Shown here: in pieces, positions 1-5,517 of the stretch
How the letters are laid out: each line of letters starts with the position of its first letter
Position numbering within the stretch: the first letter of the stretch is position 1
Assembly (NCBI GenBank): GCA_964550165.1
Contig: CAZJYC010000093.1
Location: 1-8,021, forward strand
Reading direction: 5' to 3'
Length of the DNA: 8,021 nucleotides
Origin: CAZJYC01 sp964550165
Lineage (GTDB): Bacteria > Acidobacteriota > Aminicenantia > Aminicenantales > Aminicenantaceae
Notes under the pieces: generated by a model
Databases searched by the model: none
Told to the model about the DNA's origin: nothing
Seen by the model: only the letters and a program-made list of their open reading frames with translations
Made by a program: the position numbers and the translations under genes

Positions 1-124
1 CGAACTCCGAAGGCTAAATCCTCAATGGTCGCTTCGGCTATCTCCCAAAATCTTTTGATATTCAGGGAGCAATCTTTTATCACGGAATTTGGGATGCATC
101 AGGATAAAAGGATAAAAGGTAAGA
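1..124. other. Unassigned left edge holding repeat copy 1
   Basis: This is the stretch downstream of the minus-strand bactofilin-like gene. It has no stop on the plus strand in frame 1 up to position 141. On the minus strand there is an open frame from about position 98 leftwards that runs off the window. Neither frame has a recognisable motif or a ribosome-binding site, so no gene is called. It contains the first copy of a 23-bp dispersed repeat (78-100) and a two-copy tandem GGATAAAA (102-117). A gene remnant or the end of a neighbouring gene is possible but cannot be shown from this edge. Confidence 0.4.
78..100 (+). repeat. 23-bp dispersed direct repeat, copy 1
   Basis: Positions 78-100 match positions 2963-2985 in the same orientation at 21 of 23 bases, differing at 91/2976 and 98/2983. 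The shared core begins TATCACGGAATTT. Both copies are intergenic and lie just outside the two ends of the minus-strand lolA-sigma operon. The match is too long to expect by chance in 8 kb; its role is unknown. Confidence 0.7.
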
Positions 125-1048
125 TCAGTTTTTTCTGCTAAACCAGTTTTCTGTTGTTCCGAATTTTGTCCTTATGACCACTCCCCAACCGATAATGCTC
201 AAGACGAAGGTGAAGAGAAAGCCGAGTACCGGGATAAAGGTGATGAAGCTGACCAGAATAAGGCCCATGATGACAGCCAGAATCGCAGAAGGTTTGCGCT
301 TCCCGAAGGCAGCGATGAGGCTTTCACCGAAGAAATAGAAGAGGACAACCCGGCCAAAGATTTTGATCACCATGGCGATAATGATCAGAGCAAGGAGAAT
401 GGGAATGCCAATAAGGATCAGCGAGAGCAGAGCAGAAAAGATTGCCAGAGCGGTAAAGATTACGATGCTCAAAAGGCCAACGCCGAAAACAGGCCAGAAA
501 GATTTTCTGATTTGTGTCGAGGCAAGGGCGAGCTGGCGGCGAAAAAAGGCTGCCACAACCAGGGCAAGGAGAAACCACATAAAAACAGATATTAACTTAA
601 AAATCAGGAGAAGAGGAACCAAAGAAATCGAGAATAAATTTTTGAGCCCATCCTTGATTAATTTGGTGACATCTTCCGATGTCTTAAAGTACATCGTGTC
701 TCCGTCGACACGACACCCGGATTCTTTTTCAAGGCTTCCACCCAGCGAAACAACATCCCCTTTGACAACAGCCGTGGATTTGAGAACGATGTTTGAGCCC
801 ACTCCCAGGACTAATTCTCCCACTTCGCCCGAGATGGTGATGTTGCCGCCAAAGGCCAAAACACTCTCTTTGACTCTTCCCTCGACAATAATCTCTCCGC
901 CAAAGCTGATGACGTTCTCCTGGACTTCATCCGCAGCGACAACGATATCTTTTTTCAGAGTGAAGCTCTGCTGGGACTGGAGGCTCGCAAATCCTGAAAT
1001 GAGAAAAAGAGAAATGAAGGCGATCGCTATCTTAATCTTATTTTTCAT
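125..1048 (-). CDS. Secreted bactofilin-like (polymer-forming) protein with C-terminal membrane helices
   Basis: This 307-residue protein starts with a signal peptide (KNKIK then a hydrophobic stretch 7-21, likely cleavage near residues 21-26). Residues about 43-120 form short beta-helix-like repeats: VISFGGEIIVEGRV (47-60), VLAFGGNITISGEV (63-76), then VGSNIVLKSTAVVKGDV (83-99) and VSLGGSLEKESGCRVDGD (100-117). This is the pattern of bactofilin and polymer-forming domains. Residues about 143-292 contain roughly four to five hydrophobic helices. If the signal is real, the repeats lie outside the cytoplasm, unlike classical cytoplasmic bactofilins. The ATG at 1048 overlaps the anti-sigma stop (ATGA at 1048-1045), with GGAG 8-11 nt upstream, so translation is probably coupled. 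As the last gene of a sigma/anti-sigma operon it may be an effector or target. The domain call comes from reading the pattern, not from a search. Confidence 0.8.
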   Translation of the reverse strand: MKNKIKIAIAFISLFLISGFASLQSQQSFTLKKDIVVAADEVQENVISFGGEIIVEGRVKESVLAFGGNITISGEVGELVLGVGSNIVLKSTAVVKGDVVSLGGSLEKESGCRVDGDTMYFKTSEDVTKLIKDGLKNLFSISLVPLLLIFKLISVFMWFLLALVVAAFFRRQLALASTQIRKSFWPVFGVGLLSIVIFTALAIFSALLSLILIGIPILLALIIIAMVIKIFGRVVLFYFFGESLIAAFGKRKPSAILAVIMGLILVSFITFIPVLGFLFTFVLSIIGWGVVIRTKFGTTENWFSRKN

Positions 1049-1623
1049 GTTTTCTCTCCGGACAATATTTTTCTTTTTAATCCGTAAATAAAAAAGGTGA
1101 TGAGGATAATCGTGACCGCGGCCATGATTAGCTGAAGTTGAGGGCTGGTCAAAGCTGTCAGCCAGGAAAATCCTTTAAGGAGATATCCTATAAACTGATC
1201 GACAACTCTGATACAAATGAATACCAGCTTGAAGAGCTTGACAGAAAGGGGAACGAAATTTCTCACAGAGTTCCATAGGCTATGGTTAAAACTGAGAAGG
1301 AGAGCGGAAAGATTTTGACCTGTAGCCAGAACATAGGCCAGAAGGGCCAAGACGGTTGAAAAAAGACCCACAGCGGCAATCTTGAGCCAAGCAAAGGAAA
1401 GAACTTTGGCCGGGAAGATTCTGGCCATGACCTTTTGGGTAAAATCAGGGGGTGTCTGCCAGAGAGGAAGGCTTTCTGCGGCCTGGACCAAGAGCCTTCT
1501 TTCTTCAAGGGCATTGTTGCATTTCGGGCAAGAAGCGATGTGCTGCTCAATTTTTCTATTTTCATCCGGCGAAAGCTCTCTTTCGAGATAAAGATAAATC
1601 TGCTCAATCGTAAGACAGCTCAT
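1045..1623 (-). CDS. Anti-sigma factor with N-terminal zinc finger (zf-HC2/ZAS type) and membrane helices
   Basis: This 192-residue protein likely binds and inactivates the ECF sigma factor encoded just upstream. The N-terminus carries the zinc-binding anti-sigma pattern: Cys3, then His28-x3-Cys32-x2-Cys35 (HIASCPKC). A linker is followed by a transmembrane helix at about 77-101, a second hydrophobic stretch at about 128-148 and a last helix at about 162-182 ending in a basic tail. Classical RseA-type proteins have one helix, so two or three is slightly unusual. The region between helices (about 102-160) would be the sensing loop and is short, leaving little room for a periplasmic domain; sensing may therefore need a partner such as the LolA-fold protein. 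The start is firm: GGAGG stands 7 nt before the ATG, which overlaps the sigma stop as ATGA (1623-1620). The sigma partner is inferred from gene order. Confidence 0.88.
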   Translation of the reverse strand: MSCLTIEQIYLYLERELSPDENRKIEQHIASCPKCNNALEERRLLVQAAESLPLWQTPPDFTQKVMARIFPAKVLSFAWLKIAAVGLFSTVLALLAYVLATGQNLSALLLSFNHSLWNSVRNFVPLSVKLFKLVFICIRVVDQFIGYLLKGFSWLTALTSPQLQLIMAAVTIILITFFIYGLKRKILSGEKT

Positions 1624-2192
1624 AATTCTTCCTCCAGAGATTTCCGGATCAATTCTTTGGCCTGAAAGACTCTGTTTTTGACCGTACCTTGGGGCAATCC
1701 CTTTATTTCGGCAATTTCCTCATAGCTGAGCTCGTTGATATGCCTCCAGATAAAAACTTCTCTTAGAGGAGCTGGTAGCTTCTCTAAAATTCGCTCGATT
1801 TTTTTTCGCAGCTCAGAGATTTCAAACTTCTGAATGATCGGCTGCTCCGAAGCCGCAACTTGGAGAGGAGGAACGTTCTTATCCCAGCGCTGCTCCTGGT
1901 CGAGGGAAAAGGCATTTATTTTTTTCTTTCGCCAGTAATCGATTATGTAGTTTGACGCGATTTTGAAAAGCCATGTGCTGAATTTGTACTGAGGCTGGTA
2001 GGTCTGAAGAGAAGAATACGTCCTGAAGAAGACTTCCTGGGCAAAATCAAGGGCAAGTTCGCGCTCTCCGACCATGCGGCCGATATAGTTCAGAAGAGGC
2101 TGCTGATATTTCCGGACAATCATCTCGAAAGACTCTCTATCACCCTTAATCGTTCTTTCAACGAGTTCCTTGTCTTCATCCATGGAGGACAT
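1620..2192 (-). CDS. ECF-family RNA polymerase sigma factor (sigma-70, RpoE-like)
   Basis: This 190-residue protein has the usual length and two-domain layout of ECF sigma factors. Region 2 is at about 20-92, with the core-binding and -10 recognition stretch DFAQEVFFRTYSSL (49-62) followed by FSTWLFKIASNYIIDYWRKK (71-90). A polar linker follows at about 93-125, then region 4 at about 130-187, with the helix-turn-helix LSYEEIAEIKGLPQGTVKNR (145-164) that reads the -35 element. The start at 2192 is preferred because AGGGG lies 5 nt upstream; an internal ATG at 2183 has no such site. The gene follows the LolA-fold gene by 39 bp and overlaps the anti-sigma gene by four bases. A 10-bp inverted repeat pairs its ribosome-binding site with the end of the preceding gene. 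No classic ECF promoter (GGAAC and a -10 GTC) was seen upstream, so autoregulation is not evident. Confidence 0.93.
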   Translation of the reverse strand: MSSMDEDKELVERTIKGDRESFEMIVRKYQQPLLNYIGRMVGERELALDFAQEVFFRTYSSLQTYQPQYKFSTWLFKIASNYIIDYWRKKKINAFSLDQEQRWDKNVPPLQVAASEQPIIQKFEISELRKKIERILEKLPAPLREVFIWRHINELSYEEIAEIKGLPQGTVKNRVFQAKELIRKSLEEEL

Positions 2193-2196
2193 CCAG

Positions 2197-2245
2197 TCCC
2201 CTGAACCTAATACGAAAGCAGAAGGGAATGGTTTAGTTCAGGGGA
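2197..2245 (-). promoter_or_regulatory. Inverted repeat masking the sigma ribosome-binding site (putative translational-coupling hairpin)
   Basis: On the minus strand, TCCCCTGAAC (2245-2236), which covers the last codons of the LolA-fold gene, is perfectly complementary to GTTCAGGGGA (2206-2197), just before the sigma ATG. The loop is 29 nt (2235-2207) and contains the LolA stop codon. The 3' arm includes the AGGGG Shine-Dalgarno of the sigma gene. It is not a terminator, since no T-run follows and the next bases are the sigma start. The expected effect is that a ribosome reaching the end of the LolA-fold gene melts the stem and lets sigma be translated. The pairing is seen; the function is inferred. 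Confidence 0.6.
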
Positions 2246-2907
2246 TTTTTCGGCTTTTTTCCTGTTTTTTTGTCTGATAGTCCCCGGAAGATCTCGACAT
2301 CAGGGGGGAGTACAAGCTCAAACAGCTTTTTTGGCAGTTGAACGTTGGTCTTGAGCTGGGAGAAGTGGAATTCAGACCTGTTTCCGGCCCAGTCAAAAAA
2401 TATGGCTTTTTGAATCAGCCAGGTCTTTTCGTCGATTTCGAGGAGGATGGAGGTGTATTCCCCTTCGTCTCGGGGAGTCAATTTCAACTTCCAGCTAAGC
2501 TGATTTTCTGAAGGTAAGGGACTGAACTCGAGAAGGTAATCGTCTGCGAGGCTCTTTGTCCCGGAAAGAAGAGCGAGGACTTCCGACTCGTACGTTTCTT
2601 TCGAGACAGAGCTTTGGATAAGCTCTTTATCCTCCGGGTAATAGATGAGGAACTGCCCTTCTTTGTAGAGGAAAATTTTTGGCTCTGGAGTCTTGTACTC
2701 CCATCTCATGAAATCAGGCTTTTTGAAATAAAACGTTCCTCTTTCTCTGAGCGGATTTGAGAGGGAAGAAGGGTAGTAGATTTGGTCAAAATTGGCCTGG
2801 ATGGTTTGGACCGCACGGAGTTTCCCCTCCGCCTTTAACGCCACCTCTTCTACAGTCTGGGAAAAGCAGAGGAGAGGAACGAAGAGCAGGCCAACTATGC
2901 CTTTCAT
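2233..2907 (-). CDS. lolA: LolA-fold outer-membrane lipoprotein carrier family protein
   Basis: Read from the ATG at 2907, this 224-residue protein has a short signal peptide (MKGIVGLLFVPLLCFS, likely cut near 16-17) and a mature LolA-like domain. Typical features are the early amphipathic helix ending in ANFDQ (38-42), GTFYFKKPDFMRWEY (57-71), the strand pair FLYKEGQFLIYYPEDK (79-94), and near the end LFELVLPPDVEI (195-206). LolA carries lipoproteins through the periplasm to the outer membrane. The gene heads a sigma/anti-sigma operon, and RseB, the periplasmic regulator of RseA, shares the LolA/LolB fold, so a sensory role is an alternative. A TTG at 2931 in the same frame is less likely: the interval to 2907 contains TATAAT and the ATG sits directly before the signal peptide. 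The tail after 208 (SDKKTGKKPKNPLN) is basic and not typical. The gene symbol marks the family, not proven function. Confidence 0.85.
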   Translation of the reverse strand: MKGIVGLLFVPLLCFSQTVEEVALKAEGKLRAVQTIQANFDQIYYPSSLSNPLRERGTFYFKKPDFMRWEYKTPEPKIFLYKEGQFLIYYPEDKELIQSSVSKETYESEVLALLSGTKSLADDYLLEFSPLPSENQLSWKLKLTPRDEGEYTSILLEIDEKTWLIQKAIFFDWAGNRSEFHFSQLKTNVQLPKKLFELVLPPDVEIFRGLSDKKTGKKPKNPLN

Positions 2908-2916
2908 GGCATCAGA

Positions 2917-2945
2917 ATTATAGCATATCAAGTGTGCCAGGCGAA
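2917..2945 (-). promoter_or_regulatory. Putative promoter of the lolA-sigma operon, extended -10
   Basis: On the minus strand TGCTATAAT (2925-2917) is a perfect extended -10 (TGN followed by TATAAT). At 17-bp spacing the -35 position reads TTCGCC (2945-2940), only 3 of 6 to consensus, which an extended -10 can tolerate. The hexamer ends 9 nt before the ATG at 2907, so transcription would begin about 2-3 nt before the start codon. No Shine-Dalgarno is present. This points to a leaderless or near-leaderless message. Confidence 0.6.
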
Positions 2946-2962
2946 GGCTGAAAGGATGCTCG

Positions 2963-2985
2963 TATCACGGAATTTCGGATGCTTC
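2963..2985 (+). repeat. 23-bp dispersed direct repeat, copy 2
   Basis: This copy matches 78-100 at 21 of 23 bases. It lies in the divergent intergenic region between lolA and the symporter, between the two predicted promoters. GATGCT occurs three times here (2955-2960, 2979-2984 and 2989-2994), which might indicate binding sites, but no known regulator motif is recognised. Confidence 0.65.
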
Positions 2986-3013
2986 CAAGATGCTACAGGG
3001 AGTTATAAAAGAT

Positions 3014-3043
3014 TTGCTAAGAAAAATAAATTTCTGTTATAAG
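3014..3043 (+). promoter_or_regulatory. Putative promoter of the symporter gene
   Basis: TTGCTA (3014-3019, 4 of 6 to consensus) and TATAAG (3038-3043, 5 of 6) are separated by 18 bp. The -10 ends 7 nt before the GTG at 3051, so the transcript start would fall at or next to the start codon. Only a weak AGTGG stands upstream of the GTG. Confidence 0.5.
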
Positions 3044-3050
3044 TGGCTTT

Positions 3051-4454
3051 GTGAAAATAGAATTCATCTTTATTCTTCTTGCCTATTTTCTTCTTCTCCT
3101 CCTTGTGAGTTTCGCTTTTTCAAAAAAGATGAAGCACCTGGAGGATTTTTTTCTTGCTTCCCGGAATCTTCCTGTTTTTTTTGTTTATTTTACCCTGTGC
3201 GCTTCATGGTTCGGGGCGACCTCAACTTTGGTCTCTGCGGATCAGGCCTATGAAGTGGGAGTGAGCTCATTCTGGGTCATGGGAGTTCCTGCGGTGCTGA
3301 CTGTTCTTGGACTTGCCTTTTTTTTAGCCGGGCCAATTCGAAGGCTTCCCATAGTGTCGTTGCCAGACCTTGTCGAGATGCGTTATGGCCGCACCGTGCG
3401 TCATCTCGCCGCGCTGTTAATCATCTGGTACATGGCGGTTTTGGCGGCCTCCCAGATGGTCGCCATCGGCCAATTTTTACGGTCATTCCTCGGCACATCT
3501 TACCTTTTGAGTCTGGCTCTGGGGACTTCCGTGGTTCTTGTTTATTCAATTTTTGGAGGTCTTTTTTCGGTTGTCCTCACCGATGCCGTTCAATTTTTCC
3601 TTCTTGTCGCCGCTCTGTTGAGCCTTTTTCTCTTCCTTTTTGGGACTTCCTCATTCAGAGAGGTCTCTCTCCTTGCCTCGGAGCTGGGGAAAAGCCAGTT
3701 TTTTAATTTTTTCTTTGATTTTAAAAGGAATATTCTGGTCGTTTGTTCCTTTACCCTGGCCTGGACAATCTCCCCCATTGCCTGGCAGAGGATTCAATCA
3801 GCACGAACGCAGAAGGGTGCCCGGCAAGCCCTGTTGGCCTCGGCGGCAACGTTTTTCTTGCTTTACTGGATTGTGGTTTTCATCGGCCTTCTTTCTCTCC
3901 CTGTTTTCACTGCAAAGAAGCCCGGAAGTCCCCTTCTCTCTGAGGTCATTTCCTCGGGAAGCGGATTTTTTTTGAGCGCTCTTCTGTTTGTGGGAATTGT
4001 GGCGGCCATCATGTCCACGATGGATACAGCCATCAACACCGGAGCCTTGTCGTTGACGCGGGATGTCTATCAGCAGCTCTTTTCTGGAAACAGAGAGAAA
4101 GGGATTATCCTGGTCAGTCGCCTCTCCACCTTTATCGTTGGCGGTCTGGCTTTTTGCGTGGCCACCAAATTTCAGAGTATCTTGAAAACCCTGGGGCTCG
4201 CCTCAGAAATCATGGCTGAAGGTCTTTTCGTTCCCGGCATCGCCATGATTTTTCTGAAGAAAAGATTGCCGCTGGCCGGCCTTTTGAGCCTCATCTTGGG
4301 AGGGGGGTTTTCTCTGGTCGGCTTTTTATGCGAGGTGAAAATTCTCTCCTTGCCTTGGCCTTCTTGGCCGCACTCTGTCCCCTATGGGCTCGGTCTGAGT
4401 CTTGCCGGGTTTGTCGCAGGAGCTGCTCTCGAGAGAATAAGGAAAAAAATTTAG
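3051..4454 (+). CDS. Sodium:solute symporter (SSS) family transporter
   Basis: This 467-residue inner-membrane protein has about 12-13 hydrophobic helices and belongs to the sodium/solute symporter family, which imports small organic solutes with Na+. Family marks are the first cytoplasmic loop EDFFLASRNLP (31-41), CASWFGATSTLVSADQAYEVG (50-70), the loop IVSLPDLVEMRYG (101-113), SIFGGLFSVVLTDAVQ (166-181, the GG...TD.vQ signature) and the helix-8 segment AIMSTMDTAINTGALSLTRDVY (319-340), where the Ser/Thr residues of the sodium site are expected. The substrate (sugar, proline, pantothenate, other) cannot be read from sequence. The start is GTG; an earlier start is unlikely because the -10 ends 7 nt upstream. 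It is divergent from lolA and 48 bp before the acyltransferase gene, which appears to have its own promoter, so there need be no functional link. Confidence 0.9.
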   Translation: MKIEFIFILLAYFLLLLLVSFAFSKKMKHLEDFFLASRNLPVFFVYFTLCASWFGATSTLVSADQAYEVGVSSFWVMGVPAVLTVLGLAFFLAGPIRRLPIVSLPDLVEMRYGRTVRHLAALLIIWYMAVLAASQMVAIGQFLRSFLGTSYLLSLALGTSVVLVYSIFGGLFSVVLTDAVQFFLLVAALLSLFLFLFGTSSFREVSLLASELGKSQFFNFFFDFKRNILVVCSFTLAWTISPIAWQRIQSARTQKGARQALLASAATFFLLYWIVVFIGLLSLPVFTAKKPGSPLLSEVISSGSGFFLSALLFVGIVAAIMSTMDTAINTGALSLTRDVYQQLFSGNREKGIILVSRLSTFIVGGLAFCVATKFQSILKTLGLASEIMAEGLFVPGIAMIFLKKRLPLAGLLSLILGGGFSLVGFLCEVKILSLPWPSWPHSVPYGLGLSLAGFVAGAALERIRKKI

Positions 4455-4465
4455 ATAGCTCTTTA

Positions 4466-4494
4466 TTTACTCCACGCTATGTTTTTTATATGAT
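4466..4494 (+). promoter_or_regulatory. Putative promoter of the acyltransferase gene
   Basis: TTTACT (4466-4471, 4 of 6) and TATGAT (4489-4494, 5 of 6) are separated by an optimal 17 bp. The -10 ends 8 nt before the ATG at 4503, placing the transcript start about 1-2 nt before the start codon. No Shine-Dalgarno is present. It lies in the 48-bp gap after the symporter stop. Confidence 0.55.
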
Positions 4495-4502
4495 TTAGGC
4501 CA

Positions 4503-5061
4503 ATGTCTTTCTTCAGCAAGCTGCGCTGGATGGTTGTCGGGATTTTGGGAAAGCTTGTTTTATGGCTGTGGGCGAAGTCGACCCGTATGACTATTGTCGG
4601 TGATGAAGAGTACCGGCAATTGAGACGGGAGGGTAAGCCTGTGATTTTTCTGGTCTGGCATGGCAGGATTTTTATCGTTCCCTATTTTTTCCGGCGCAGA
4701 GGAATTATGCCCTTGATAAGCCCCAGCCGGGATGGAGAGATAGCTGCCCAGATCATGTTCCGCTGGGGCTACAGAATTTTAAGAGGGTCCAGCTCGCATG
4801 CGGTCATCAAGGCCTGGAATGAAATGAAAAAAGAGCTTCAGAGCGGCGGAGAACTGATCATCGTCCCCGATGGCCCCCGCGGACCTGACCGGCAGATGAA
4901 GCTCGGGGGCATAAAGCTCGCCCAGGAGACTGGAGCTACTCTTATCCCTTTTACGTTCTCGACATCGAAGAAAAAATTCTTAGATAGCTGGGACAAGTTT
5001 TTGATTTTCTATCCATTTTCCAGATTGGTCGCCATCTACGGCCAGCCCTTCACCATCGATC
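4503..5061 (+). CDS. DUF374-type lysophospholipid/lipid A acyltransferase-like protein, 3' end lost in gap
   Basis: The readable part is 186 residues. An N-terminal hydrophobic segment (about 8-24) is followed by a cytoplasmic-type acyltransferase domain: VIFLVWHGR (47-55, His53 as the likely catalytic base region), ISPSRDGEIAAQIMFRWGY (72-90), RGSSS (94-98) and the strongly conserved VPDGPRGPDRQMKLGGIKLA (121-140). These are the hallmarks of DUF374 in the LPLAT superfamily, thought to transfer acyl chains to lipid A-like or phospholipid acceptors. Family members are about 210-230 residues, so perhaps 25-45 residues lie in the N gap. The apparent continuation of this frame after the gap is an artefact, because the sequence there is coding in another frame. 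The exact substrate is unknown. Confidence 0.88.
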
Positions 5062-5161
5062 NNNNNNNNNNNNNNNNNNNNNNNNNNNNNNNNNNNNNNN
5101 NNNNNNNNNNNNNNNNNNNNNNNNNNNNNNNNNNNNNNNNNNNNNNNNNNNNNNNNNNNNN
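5062..5161. other. Assembly gap of 100 N
   Basis: The run is exactly 100 N, the conventional filler for a gap of unknown size. The end of the acyltransferase gene, the start of the TPR protein gene and any genes between them are hidden. The distance and even the adjacency of the two flanks depend on scaffolding. Confidence 0.98.
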
Positions 5162-5392
5162 AAGTCGCTCGAGCATCTGCTCAAGTCCAAGGACTACGGC
5201 CCAGACGATGTTGTGACGCGCTGCTATCTGGCTGATACCTATCTTGACCTCAAACAGGTCGATAAAGCCAGGGAAGAATTGGAATTTGTGCTGAACATGG
5301 AAGACGATCCTCGCTGGATGACAGGAGTTGAAGAGTACAAACAGGTCGCCAAGGAAACACTTCAGAAAAAGGAATTCCGGAAGGAGAGTTGA
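5162..5392 (+). CDS. C-terminal end of a TPR-repeat protein, 5' end lost in gap
   Basis: The first readable frame after the gap codes 76 residues ending at TGA 5390-5392. Residues about 18-52 fit one tetratricopeptide repeat (TRCYLADTYLDLKQVDKARE, then ELEFVLNMED), with the usual small residues and tyrosine at helix-packing positions. The charged tail ends LQKKEFRKES. TPR proteins act as protein-binding scaffolds; the partner and the N-terminal domain are unknown here. A near copy of the last 14 or so codons and the following DNA recurs at 6791-6880. The family call rests on one repeat. Confidence 0.7.
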   Translation, partial: KSLEHLLKSKDYGPDDVVTRCYLADTYLDLKQVDKAREELEFVLNMEDDPRWMTGVEEYKQVAKETLQKKEFRKES

Positions 5393-5441
5393 GGCAAGGC
5401 AAAGACTCAGATAATCCAAAAAGACTTGTTGCTTAATATTA
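5352..5441 (+). repeat. 90-bp duplicated segment, copy A
   Basis: This segment aligns without gaps to 6791-6880, with about 75 of 90 bases identical by hand count. It spans the last 13 codons and stop of the TPR gene and 49 bases downstream. Both the tail peptide (LQKKEFR.ES) and the noncoding part, including AGACTTGTT, are conserved. Confidence 0.85.
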
Positions 5442-5517
5442 GCTCCAACTCTCAAGAAGGCAATTGTTATTGCATACCATAGAAATTTTCTGAGCTGAGT
5501 CAATGGAGAACAACTTC

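Noticed and set aside
363..1091. Long plus-strand open frame opposite the bactofilin-like gene
   Set aside because: The minus-strand protein has a signal peptide, repeats and helices plus operon overlap and a ribosome-binding site. The plus frame is a basic, low-complexity shadow.
2908..2931. Upstream TTG start for lolA
   Set aside because: The extra eight codons contain the TATAAT box and would spoil the signal peptide. The ATG at 2907 fits better.
4503..5216. Apparent 237-residue open frame through the N gap
   Set aside because: It is joined only by 100 N. After the gap the frame is out of phase with the TPR-coding frame, so the join is artificial.
5036..5503. Minus-strand open frame across the gap
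   Set aside because: It is antisense to the acyltransferase end and TPR tail, contains the N run, and has no family features.
5503..5517. Upstream ATG start for the SecD-like lipoprotein
   Set aside because: It has no ribosome-binding site. GGAGAA is 7 nt before the ATG at 5518, giving a standard lipoprotein signal.
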